The notes under the pieces: model-generated
Databases searched by the model: none
What the model was told of the DNA's origin: nothing
The model's input: only the letters and a program-made list of their open reading frames with translations
Made by a program: the position numbers and the translations under genes
Shown here: in pieces, positions 30,646 to 42,376 of the stretch
Layout: each line of letters starts with the position of its first letter
Numbering within the stretch: position 1 is the first letter of the stretch
Assembly: GCF_963678635.1 (NCBI RefSeq)
Contig: NC_087071.1
Coordinates: 15,683,613-15,747,612, forward strand
Length of the DNA stretch: 64,000 nucleotides
DNA from: Symsagittifera roscoffensis
Lineage: Eukaryota; Xenacoelomorpha; Acoela; Convolutidae
Direction of reading: 5' to 3'

Positions 30646-33600
30646 AAAAATCATTCCTCATATAGAAAATTTAAAAATTTAGATTTATTCTAAAACCTAA
30701 TCTATATACAACCATACTCCCCTTGAAAAAACGATAAACAAAACTAACAAAAGCAACATAACAAAATTAAATCAACACAATGAAATTATGTATCTACAAT
30801 TTGATTTGATTTGTACAGGTTTGTACAAATGGGTGAGTTCAGAGAAAGTAAGCAATCGATGTAAGCTAACAAAAAGGCAAATCTACATTAGATAAAGTTC
30901 GCTTAAGAAAATGTACATATTAGAAATTGCTAAAAAAGAAACTTTAGATGACTAAAAAACAGATACATAACCTTTATGGGTTGTTAAAACATACGGTTGT
31001 CAAAGTTTGAGAAATCGAGTTTTAGTTAAAGGTTAAAGATTTTTTCCCGTTTCTGGTCAATCGTCGATAAGACTTCGCTCATCTTCTCCTTGTATTTTTT
31101 TGCTGTTCTGCAGTCAGGAAATTGATTCACTGGGCAAACTGGTTTTGACTGAATCAAGAATTCCAGATTGTACTGTTCGACTGAGAACCAGGTGAGCTTT
31201 ATACTGGAATGATAACATGGGTTTGAAAATTTTCAAATTCGAGTACCCGCGGTCTTTGTTTTTGGCTGAATAAAGTCCTCTTTCAAAGTTATGAAGTGGA
31301 ATGAAAACTTGTCAGTAAATATGATGTTTTTAAAAATTGAAGTTTGATTCGAGGAGTAGGCAATTTGATAAGCTGTTTTTCAATCTAACGTGAGAATTTT
31401 TGCAAAGTTTGAGAGATAACACTCTGTTCACCCAACGGGTTAATCTGCTATGCTACGTCTTGTTACAATAATTTTCTGAAAGAGTTGACATTAAAGCCTT
31501 GTAATACGTGACAGTTTTAAAATCTGAGCCATACAGTTAATTTTTCAAAATGTTCTGAGGTGAAGCTACTCCTAAACGTTCCAATTCATGACCATTTAAA
31601 AACCTTAGAAGCAAACACAAAAGTTTTCCACTCTGCCTTTTGAAACTGTTCAAGGATAGACCCTAATCCGCTATGAGAGGCGTCTGTCTTCAAGGTAGTT
31701 TTCTCTTTGATGTCGAAGTGACTATTTACAATTATCTCAACAATTTCTGTTTTAGCTTTTCACTTGCAATAGAGTGACTGTTATCTCAATGGTACACCAA
31801 TTTTTCTTTAGTACTGGTCGTTAGGAAAGTTCGAAGAGAATAGTTTGGGAAAAATTCAATGTATGGTTAATCGAACGGAAATTGGAACTAATTATCAGTA
31901 TTCTGAGGTTTTTATTGCGTATGCCTAAACGACCAACTGTCTGACTCCGGCTTCTGAGATTTTAAAACCAACCAATCAAATTTTTTCTGCAAAAATGCGC
32001 ATTTTTGCCAATTCACCGCCATTTTGTTTTTGTCTAGAGTTTTGAGTGTTCTATGCACGATTGCTCTATGGTTTTCTACTGTTCACTTCGAGGCTACTAG
32101 TATGTCGTTTATGTAACATATTACGATTATTTTTCTTTAAAGTGAGACTATGTCTCTTTAAAATTTATTGGGCAAAATTGGTTAAAAATTAGTACGTTCC
32201 GTTTTGTGCCCTCGGATTACGCTAAAGTTGCCTTGTTTATTAATTCTTTTGCATAGTTTGATTTGACTGAACGCGTTCTTTGAATAAAAATTACTAAACC
32301 AGAATTGCCCATCGTTCTTCTCAGACAATTGAAATGCGACGTTATCTATCAGATCATATACCTTGGGTATCTAGTATTTGTCTGTAAAAATAAGGTTTAA
32401 AAATCAGTATTTTTTAGTCTTATGCTACTTCATTGAGCCGTCTTTCTTTCTGGCTATTATTATTTAACTTATGAAGCAGCCCTTGTCGCATTTTTCGTGT
32501 TTCTAAAAATGGCAATCGGTTTCCATTCTCTTTACCTCTTCCTTGACACCCGACAAAAAAAAATGGCATTTTCCGACCTTTAGCTTGTACCGTATTGAAA
32601 GGGGAAGGGAAGTGGGTAATTTTTTTCGTTTGCTATCTCGCCGATTCTAATAAACAGAGTTTTAAAAATCTTAAAAAGTTGTTTTGCTAAAAAAGATAGC
32701 TTTTTTTTACTCACTCTCTCCCTGTGGTTGGTTGGCTGTTTAAATCGGTATCGAGAATTTGTTCTCCTTCCTTTTTTTCCAACTTTTGGAAGATTGTTAT
32801 CGCCCAAGATGTTTCTTTACTGTCCTCTCATGATGAATAAGGCAATTACTTTGCTCATGCACCCGTTGCATTTAGTTCTAGCTATGATTTTAGCGTTGCA
32901 TTTAGTTCAGCAAACCTGCAGTATAACTCTTTAATCCGCTTTTCCTATGTTTATCTTCAGATTGAGTTATCTTAGTTTCAGCACAAGTAAAACTGGTTGC
33001 TGTATGAAATAACCAGATTTGTCGAGTTTGTAGGTATGCTCATAATTACAATCATCCCCCATCCGAAACCTATTTTCAATAATGTCTTGGTTTCTAATCA
33101 ATTTTGGTCGTAATTAGTTCTCACACTTAGTACTGAAAATCGACGTCGTCACTTCAGCCGATTTATTTTAATTTCAGCTCATGTAAAATGATTTGCTTCA
33201 AGAAATAACTGGGCTTGTCGAGTTTATAGGTATGCTCATATTTACAATCGTCTCCCAATAGTTCCAAGTATTTTTCGTTCAAGGCATTAAATACTCCACA
33301 AATTTCTGCTCCAGGAAACCTCCGAAAGGACGTAATTACACTGATCTGCATTACAGAGTCATTTACACTACATGCACTAGGTCGATTGCTTTTCTATTTA
33401 CAAAGTTTCGCAATATGCTTTTTATTTTTACAAACTTCATAGGTATAATTTTCCACTGGATAGACAATTAGATGTCTCTTTGTGAATGGATTTCCGTACT
33501 TCATACCCTCGTTTTTTCTTTCAATGTTGAGACATGGTTTTTTCCTTTCATGGTTACTTACCTCTTACGATTTGAAATAAGACCCGTTGGTCGTCGATTT

Positions 33601-34349
33601 TGCATTTTTTATTAGCTTCTGGTTGTTAAAAGAAACTTAATTGTCTATTAGAGACCGATGGTTGGTAACAGTAGCTTCCGTTGGTTATCGCTTTTCCTGA
33701 TGTTGCAAACAAATACATCTCCGATCCACTCTGTTTCGTCCGACTCTCTACTGTTTCGTCCGACTCTCTAAAGTTTATACCTCTCAAAAAAGACAATTGT
33801 TGGTTTGTTAGAAAGTAAGATCCAAGAGAACTCAAAAGGTACAAGATTCCTCATAAAGAAATGGACAAATTTTTTACCCTGGATTTTGTTTGCGTGAACA
33901 CCCTTTATCTTTTGTTACTGTGTGCCAGGAACAAAATTGATCTCAACTTGTTGTCCGCTTCTGCTCTCCTCAGTCAAATAAATTTCTTCTTTTATTTGTT
34001 AATCTGCTTCTCTTCGGCGGCTTCATAAGATTTCTTCGCGTTATTATCGCTTGTATCCGGACTGGCTCTTTCCGTGTCCTGCTCACCTCATATTGCCTGT
34101 TCCAAAATTGGAATCTGGTTTTCTGGAACCTTCGGTCCGCTAACGTTCTCAAAATCCAGTTTCTCTTTTGCTATAATTTGGAATTGGTCGCTCCAGTATG
34201 CCCAGGAATAAGGTGGCTCCATAGTGAGGCTCCATAGTGAGAATGAAAAAATTCCGCGCAAGTTCGATTTAATTGACTGCGCCATAAAAAAAATTTAAGG
34301 ATGTTCGATGTAGCTGTCTAAGTTTCTAAAATCTATTTACAACTAACCT
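30646..34349 (-). pseudogene. Decayed Ty3/gypsy retroelement pol
   Basis: Minus-strand peptides in shifting frames match gypsy reverse transcriptase and RNase H. They are IIARKKDGSMK near 32460, ICYINDILVAS near 32090-32130 (YxDD box with Asn for the first Asp), WQKCAFLQKKFDWL near 31985-32020, and LKTDASHSGLGSILEQ near 31655-31710 (RNase H start). A possible gag-like segment is at 34088-34285. Stops and frameshifts are everywhere and no integrase core is recognised. It is an old copy inserted among the cysteine-rich exons, in their orientation. Confidence 0.7.
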
Positions 34350-34490
34350 GAAAGAATAAAAGAATAAGTAAAGTGTTGAATTAGGATATCTATTCTAAAT
34401 ATAACACCGACATTTAATGATCGACCAATGGTCGAGTCATGACATAGTTGGCAGATATTTAATCAATATTGATGGTCAAAAGACTAATCA
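34350..34490 (-). repeat. Short direct repeat, right copy (possible LTR)
   Basis: This is the counterpart of 30500-30645, bounding the decayed pol. On the minus strand it would be the 5' LTR. No confident primer-binding site is seen next to it. Confidence 0.55.
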
Positions 34491-37400
34491 TAAAAAATCA
34501 AATCACAGCAGCTTGTTCACGCTGACAGTTTTTGGTTCGTTTTCCAATAACAGCACTAATTTTAAATAAAAAATATTATAGCACTTCAGTGAAAACATCA
34601 AAGGGGGACTGTAAAACATCCCAAATTCGTAGTAGTGCTGGCGATTTAGTTTTATCGCTTCGCGATTGATAATCTGAAATTTGATTCGACAAAATTTTTC
34701 AGAGCCAAAATTTACTTTTTGCAACCCAAAGTCCAAACTTATTCTCGCAAACGACTTTGTTATAAATTGAGTTTGAACTCAGACCACTGCGTGAATTCCA
34801 AACTGAATTGCAGAAATGAATTGCGAATCCCAAAATGAATTCCAGAATTGAATTTCAGAAATGATGCAAAATTTGGGGTTACTCGAGATCATAAAATACA
34901 TTCAAAATTCACCTTGTTTCATCAAAGACAAGTTTCAGAAATTAAACAAATCATGGTAGCCCTGTTCGTTGCTGTTTAAATCAAATCACGTCAAAGTTCA
35001 CGGATCACCTTGTTAAAAGTTTTTGGAAAATCCGCCTCCCCCTTGAGAAATCCTCGATCCGCGAAATTAGCAATACCTCCGCAAAAAACAATTGCGGTAT
35101 TTGTTTAATAAGAAAAAAACTGTTGCCAAAAAAAAATTTGAGCTTCAAAAATTTCATAACACTGTGCTACGAAATGTATATGGAAAGTAAGAAACCTCAA
35201 CTTCAGACATATGATTATGCATGAGCTGAAATTTGATTTCACATGAAAAAACTTGTAAATTCGACAAAAAAATTCGTAGGAATTTTAAAAAAAGTTTTGT
35301 GGATAATCTATGATCTTTTTGTTTGGATATGTCAATTACAAGTGATGCGCAATTTCCCAAGGTTCTAATCACAAACGACGAACATTTGAAATTATAAAAA
35401 CTCTCCCCACAATTCCTCCACTATTTGAGATAATCCGATTCTTGTATGAAGTTGCGTGCTGACTATTTATTTCTTTTGCAAACATGGGTCGGAAAAAGGC
35501 TACGGTCTGCAATATTGAGTCTCTGTATGTTTCGTAGTACAACAAGAAATACATCATTGCTTTTCTCATTCCCCTTCAAGCTAACACAGCCGCGCTAGAG
35601 TTCAATGAAAAAAAATCGAGTATAAATGAGTTTCATTGTCAGCGTCCACAAAAGGGAAAAAAATGATAATAATCAACAAAAAATGGACTTTAAAATTACT
35701 ATTTTCCGAGGCAACAAAACTGATTGTCCAATATTTTTGTTGTCATTTTGTGATGCGAGTTTCAACGCAGGTAAAGTTTTTACTACGTTTTAAATAAAAT
35801 TGGGTTGCTTGTTGTTCAAATTATCCCGTTTGACCTCCATAGACCAAAAACGCTAATCATACAATGCCATCAACTAAATATATGAAAAAACTCTAATCAT
35901 TTAATTTTTCCAATCAAACCAAAATGGTGTCATCGAAATTTCAAAGAACTTTTTTTTATTGTTTTGGGTTAAAAAGTTAAAAATCCGTGTATCGTGATAA
36001 ATGAAAAAGAAAAACTTTTTGTTTAAAAAATGCTAATCATACAAGTTCCATACATGGAAACTGTATGACTAGCATCTTTTTGAAGGCGACAAGAAAAAGT
36101 TTTTCAGGCTTAATTGAAATTGCCCAAAAATTTTTAGTTTTTTCTTTCAACTGCAACTCGAATCGCGTACTAGAACATATTTAAAAAAAGTTTTGCGTTC
36201 AAAGTTTAGTTTTTTGTGTGCATAACGTGGTCCTGGATACACTAATATTGAATATTTTTCCTATTCGCTTCATAACTTATTTCAAAAACGCTAAAACCTC
36301 CTAATTCTTTGGTATGGCATGTTTTTGTAGGCCTTGATCAATGTCTGATTTTTAAAAAGTCAAATTAAAAAGAATTTCAACGTTCAAAGTTTTTGCCAAA
36401 ATTTAAAGTTTGTTACTTTCCTTATATCTTTTATGCAGGACAGCTCTAAGACAGTTCAAGTCGTTTTCCATGAATTGTGAATGCAAGACCACCGTTTTTG
36501 GTGATTCCATCTTTAAGTAAACCACGGTATTTGTCACTTTGGTTCGGATATACAACCGAAACCTTTCGGAAATTAAATTGAAAAACAAAAATCAAAGATT
36601 TCATAACAATTTCTGTACGTATCGAATTGTATGGAACTGTATAAAAAGAAGTTTGTTATATACGGAAATTGTATGATGACAGTTTTGGTCAACACGGGTA
36701 ATTTTTTCTGCGCACTGTGAATTTTTTCTGCGCACTGTGACTTTTTTCAAAGGATTACTTTACGTTGCAATTTCAACAATTTATCTAAATTTTCAATCCA
36801 AGTTTAAGTTGGACAAAAAAAGGCCAAATTGTCATGTTTTAAATCACAGATGTAGTAAATTCTTTTTTTTAAACTATCTGAAACTGAGATTTGAAACTGC
36901 TCTGAAGTTTTTTGGTAAAAAAATAACTATTATTTGCGTTTAATTCTCGCATAAATAGTAAAAAAAAAGCCATTTTCAATGAAATATTTTCAGGTAATTA
37001 TCAATTTCATTTTGGTAGTAGTCCACAAAGTTTGTGGCACGATGTAAAACTGTCACAAGACGCGAAACAATTTTAAAATGAAACAAGACTGTTCGTATAT
37101 TAAGGCAAAGCACCGATTGTTCCGACCTAAATCATAACGAACAAATTTCGGGAAAAAAGTTCAAAAAATGCAAACTTTGGACCAAATCAAAGTTTAAAAG
37201 TTTGAGTCGTACGAAACTAATACGAACAATTAGCTAGCCTCAATTCAATCCAATTTTGTTGTGCGAGGTGATTCGACACGTATAAATAATTTGCGTTACG
37301 CTCTAAGCGTTTTAAATAATCTATTCGCGCATAATTTAGTCCAGAACATGGCCATGTCGGCAATTTTCAAACCTCAAGAACAAATAAAAAATAAATAGAT

Positions 37401-38569
37401 GTGAAACATCTTATCAAATGTACACTAAAAACGATATCTTAACGGCATATAAATAAATGTGTTGAAAACTATAGGCGAAATATGACTGAATAAAAAGAAA
37501 CTACACTGAGCATAAATATTCCTTTTTTTTGAAAATCGGATCAACAAAAAATCTGATTATATAGATTTGAAATGAAACATAGTTATTACAAAGTTTATCA
37601 TTCGAGGGACAAGGGATCACAATCGATATTTAATGCTTTTCTCTCTCCGAGGCGACATGGGAACCGATATTGACAAATAGGGACCATTAAGGAAGACACA
37701 TGTGTATTTTTTTAGTTTTATAATTTTGAGTTTACAACCAAAAAAAATATCGATCGTCTTATTTGAAGCGTATATTGGCTTTAGTCGAACCCACACCGAC
37801 AAAAAACTGAATATGATCATTTTTTGTAACAATTTTTTTTGACAATTTTGGTTATTTTTTTTTGGTTATCAATTGAATTAATATTAAAGCGATCAATATC
37901 ATTTTTAAGGGATTCTCGATCCATCGTTTTGTCGTTCTACAGTTTTGTTTTGGAGGTTTGATATAGAGATCTAAATAATATAAGTATTTAGAAGTTAACA
38001 TGTTCTTTTAGAAATTAAAGTTTCTGTTAGTTTTTTTTTCGTTCTCACAAATAATCGTCAAAAGTAAAATTTCAATTAACATAAAAATACCTTAAGCCTT
38101 CATAGTTGAATTTTAAAAAACTCCAACAAAATTTTTATCAACTCAAATTTGTAGAGATTCTGGTTGATTTTAGTAGCTACGAGTTTTAAAACTATTGCAG
38201 TTCCTAATGTTGCATCTTAAACAAACTTGATTCAATTAAGACTGTCTAATTTGAAATCAGTTGAAAAGCTTTTTGTCAGTGCGGGAGCGTGAATGCTGGG
38301 TTTAAAGTCTTAAATTGGTCAGTCTGTGAAGGTGAACGTCGCCTTGAAGCCAAATTCATAAGACTTTTTGTGGTTAAAGTATTTCATGGGTGATAATACA
38401 TTTGCCAAACATTTGTCGCTAATGACGTTCATTAGGAGTAAAACACGTACAACTACACAATTGATGGTGTGTACAAAAAGTTTAGAAACATTCATCGAGC
38501 GGCAACTAAGCTGAAAACATTTGGATAAACGCCTGTTGAGTCGAAAAAAGAAATACGACAAAAATTTAC
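34491..38569. other. Long AT-rich stretch without recognised genes
   Basis: I find no module exon, RNA gene or transposon protein. A minus-strand frame at 36403-36588 (61 codons) is coding-like but unrecognised. A perfect 20-bp tandem duplication (ATTTTTTCTGCGCACTGTGA twice) lies at about 36699-36738. Two more small tandem duplications, at about 33731-33770 and 34205-34230, belong to the preceding decayed element. Confidence 0.45.
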
Positions 38570-38857
38570 CTTGTTCATTGGGGACAACCACAGTATCTTC
38601 TGAATCAGAATCGCATTGAACCTCTTGGTCAAAAACCACCATATTTGTTGCATTTAGATCACAACGCACAGTTTTTGCCAAGTTTTGATCTCTCGTTTTT
38701 CGTCGGTAGCAGTCACCTTGCAGGGGTATTCAACAAAACATTGCAATTTAATTGAACGATGTTTCAGTATTTGCATATGCGGAAACTAATGAATGAATTA
38801 TACGGCAATTTTTCATCTAGCAAACTTCGCATCCAAGTTCAACACGAAAAGTGTTGC
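38570..38857 (-). pseudogene. Degenerate cysteine-rich module exon
   Basis: Splice sites survive (acceptor TATAATTTTGCAG, donor G|GTAAAT). The peptide keeps LGCEVC...KNCRII at the start, GDCYRRKTRDQNLAKTVRCD in the middle and VQCDSDSED at the end, in the order of the intact modules. An in-frame TAG after the second cysteine and a frameshift before GDCY break it. It shows the array once extended further along the same strand. Confidence 0.6.
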
Positions 38858-39633
38858 CTGCAAAATTATACAAGTAAAGTTATGTGATTTTTCTCAAATT
38901 TAGGCTGAATTTATAGGGAGGGTTATCACTCATTGGTTGGCTCTATTCCTTTTGTTACTATAGCAAATTTTTGGCCGAACAAAGAAGCTTTTTGTACCTT
39001 TAAAAAACAATTTTGAGGAGCAACCACGCGACGAATAAGGCAATTTGTTGATCAAAACTTTTCTTACGGTACCAAGATGTATCGTTTAGTCTGTTTTTGT
39101 TGCATTGCCGTTATTTCAATTTTTTGCAAATTAGGGTCAAATTAGTGTTTCACGAGAACTCGGAAAAAAAAATCGGCCGAACAAAAAAATGAAAAGGATG
39201 TCCTCCCGAGAAAATTTAAGAATAACCAGGCTGACTAATTACACTATTAGTGTATTTGTCTGTGATATATTATCAAAAAACAAGTTGTTACACCGTAAAA
39301 CAGAGGATTAAAGAATATTCTCAATCACATTTAATTGATTTCAATCTTAAAATTTCCCTTTTGTAATTTAAAACTAGAGTTTCCCAATAAGCCCTCCCAT
39401 CAAAAACCTTAGTTCCTATATAATAAAAACTTTTTTTTTTACTCAACAATTACCCCATCACTTTGAAATCTACTGAGGAATTTTCAGCCCTATAAATAAA
39501 AGCAGTAAATCAAAACTAGAGCGCGTTTGATTTGTAATTGCTTTATGATTGATCGAGAAGTCGACTAAATTTTTAATCTACTTAGCAATTACCCTCTTTC
39601 TTGAAATGGGGCCGGGCTAATTTTTAAGTATTG

Positions 39634-39884
39634 TTATTTTTTATTGATAATACACTGGCGAGCAATATGTGAATTTTTCGATTTTTCTGTTTTTGAGTCT
39701 TGTTCTGAACACCAAGTGACCTCACCTGTGATTTCGTCTCGTGCGTAAAACTCACAACTTCTCGATTGTTTGAAACGAAGGCTTCCACAGAAAGTCATGT
39801 TGTAGATCTCACATCCAGGCTGCCACTGGGTCATTTGTGCATTATGGTCTTCGACATCCGCGCTATTGTCCATTGTAGTTTTAT
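39634..39884 (-). CDS. Cysteine-rich module exon, altered C-terminus
   Basis: Acceptor GTATTTAG is followed by a lead-in and the module start (WQPGCEIY, TFCGSLRF, QSRSCEFYARDEITGE). The C-terminal third diverges (VTWCSEQD, ending IARQCI) and the frame stops at 39634. A possible GTGTAT donor at 39655 would break the 1-1 phase rule. Either the exon is terminal or a frameshift changed its end. It is the most upstream module in the window. Confidence 0.55.
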
Positions 39885-41269
39885 CTAAATACTTGTAGAG
39901 TTTCAATACGTGTGAGGCGAGAACTCGTAACAGACGACAATTCGTAAAAGTAGATAAAGCGGGTAACACTGATTCACGCGCAGTATTCCTCTCGTAACAG
40001 ATGCAAGCGAAGCCTTTGCTTCTAGTCAGTGCCTTGTTACGAATTTTCGCCCTACATGTCCACTATACTTTCTCTTTAACGCGTCCCCCCTCTTTTCAAT
40101 GTAATTTATCCACAAGAAAAAGGACCAACATGTAAGCTGATCAATTAATTACTGATATCGGAGATCTGCCTCTGTGATCCTGCTGAAGAACTACACACGT
40201 TTTTTTTTCTGAGCTGGGTACAGTTGCTTCAACCTCACAGTTCATGGCGAGTATCAAAAAACCGAGCTTCTGTCTGAGAGTCAGAAATATAACCGCTTCA
40301 AAACCTCTCTTAATTTCAAAACAGATCAAAATTTTAAATTAATATTTTTTTGATCAAATAATCAAAACAAAACTTTTAATGACTTGTTATTACAATAAAG
40401 TATCTTTTAATTAAACTATTGAGGACTTTCAATCTATACAATATCCAATTGATTATTTGAAAAAAAATCGGCTATATTTATAAGACTTGAGTATTGTACT
40501 CTAACCCTTTATCTTCAAAAAATATCTTCAAAATGGTAACTTTTGTATTTTTTGAAGACAATTATCCAGGGAATTTTTATCATTTTTGATGATTGTATGC
40601 AACGCTAAAGATAGATCATCACCCTGTGGTTATAGATACAATTTTATCTGTCACCTTTAGATTTAAAATCTTAGTAGTAACCTTGCTAAATTGTAGAAAC
40701 CACTAGCGTCATTTTGGCGTCGCTCTTTCTCCGAAACAAAGAAATCAAGTCACTGTTTTAAGTGCGGTAACTATAAACGATTGCCATTAAATTTCTTTCA
40801 TTAAAAAAGCTTGCGTTAAAATTCATAGATGAAATTTATTGAAAATTAAAAATATAACTTGAAAAAAAAAACATTATTTGATTTTCAAATGGCCAAAAAA
40901 CTGAAAAAAAAAATTCGAAATTGTGGAAAAAATTGAGTTAATTTTTTTTCTGTTGCTCAATTTCGGTGTTTTGGTTAAACATGGTCCGGTAGTTCTTGTA
41001 TGCAAAATTTGTAGTTTTGTAGAAATTTCAAACTCATTAACCGCAACAAAAAGGATGCTGAAGCCTTTTGTGTGACGTCAGATTTGTTATTTTAAACTCA
41101 GATTTGGAAAACAAAATTAAATCTGTCAGAGAAAAAAAAACAACGATTTTCAACCGCTGAGCTTGCATTAAATTGACAACTTGCATTTTCAGCTTTTTAT
41201 AATCAGTTCACTGATTTTTTGCGTGTTTATAAAAAACACAAAAGCCCTCAAATAGTTTTATTCCCCGGG
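39885..41269. other. AT-rich stretch, nothing recognised
   Basis: This is the region upstream of the outermost module exon on the minus strand. A promoter or signal-peptide exon would be expected further right for that gene, but I could not identify one. The ORF at 40141-40329 has no domain. Confidence 0.4.
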
Positions 41270-41960
41270 TTGAGGTGCTCCACTTATGTTTCGACTTTCT
41301 CTTCGAAAAAAAAACCAACATAAATTGTTCGACCCAGTATATGTATGTTTCGACTTTATCGACCAAAACTCAAAATTGTTTCAAATTTCACGATTGTTTT
41401 GACCAAGTTTCTTTTATACAACCCCGCGTAGAAATGTTTCGACATTCTCCACCAAAAATGTTTATCTTTCGACTGTCTCGACTTTCTCGCTTCATTGTCG
41501 GCTTTTTTGGTCCCTCACTGAAAACGCACTGATCTAAAATTTTATTTCAAGTTTTGGACCTGAAAAGTTACGTCTTTTTTATTCAGGTTTTTTTGACATC
41601 AATAAATTAGCTCAGATACTGAGAAAAATTCTAATGCGCCTTCAGAAAGTTTTTCTCTGCTTCATTAATATTTCTTTGGTATGGTCATTTTGTAAAAACA
41701 CTACCATTTTTTAAAAAAAAATCTGCTCCAACTAGGTTTCGACCGTGTTTCATCTATGTTTCGATTTTGATCGACAAACGTTTTGACAAGGCTCGAACTC
41801 TGTTTCGACTTTCTCAACCTATTTGTTGACTTAATCGATCGAATTTGGGTATATTTCGATTTTCTGCTCGACTTAAGAGTGCCTGTCGACCGCGAATTTC
41901 AGTCACAAAACTGCTTTTGATCGACTTTCAATGCCAAAGCAAAAATCGAGCACCTGGACC
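41270..41960. repeat. Region enriched in TTTCGAC phrases
   Basis: TTTCGAC, TTCGACTTT and related words recur irregularly about 15 times (for example TTTCGACTTTCTC, CTTTCGACTGTCTCGACTTT), giving local CpG enrichment in an AT-rich setting. No fixed period is visible. It may be a decayed low-complexity array near the satellite. Confidence 0.5.
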
Positions 41961-42176
41961 CTGGTTGTGATATCTGAAAAAAAACGAATCTGCGTGGTGG
42001 GTAACTTCAAACAATATTCTTTTAGGCAACTTATTTGGGCAAAAATTTTTTGAAATTGTTGATTATATTTTTATTGAAAGCGATTGACTTTGAGCACAGT
42101 AAATGCTGACATCTTTTGGCACAGAAAATTTGAAAAACCAGAAATTTTCATTAATATAACTGTTCGAATTCATTAC

Positions 42177-42376
42177 NNNNNNNNNNNNNNNNNNNNNNNN
42201 NNNNNNNNNNNNNNNNNNNNNNNNNNNNNNNNNNNNNNNNNNNNNNNNNNNNNNNNNNNNNNNNNNNNNNNNNNNNNNNNNNNNNNNNNNNNNNNNNNNN
42301 NNNNNNNNNNNNNNNNNNNNNNNNNNNNNNNNNNNNNNNNNNNNNNNNNNNNNNNNNNNNNNNNNNNNNNNNNNNN
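42177..42376. other. Assembly gap (200 N)
   Basis: Exactly 200 N, a placeholder size. It lies at the left edge of the satellite, so the true array is probably longer than shown. Any ORF crossing it (42084-42608) is an artefact. Confidence 0.99.
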
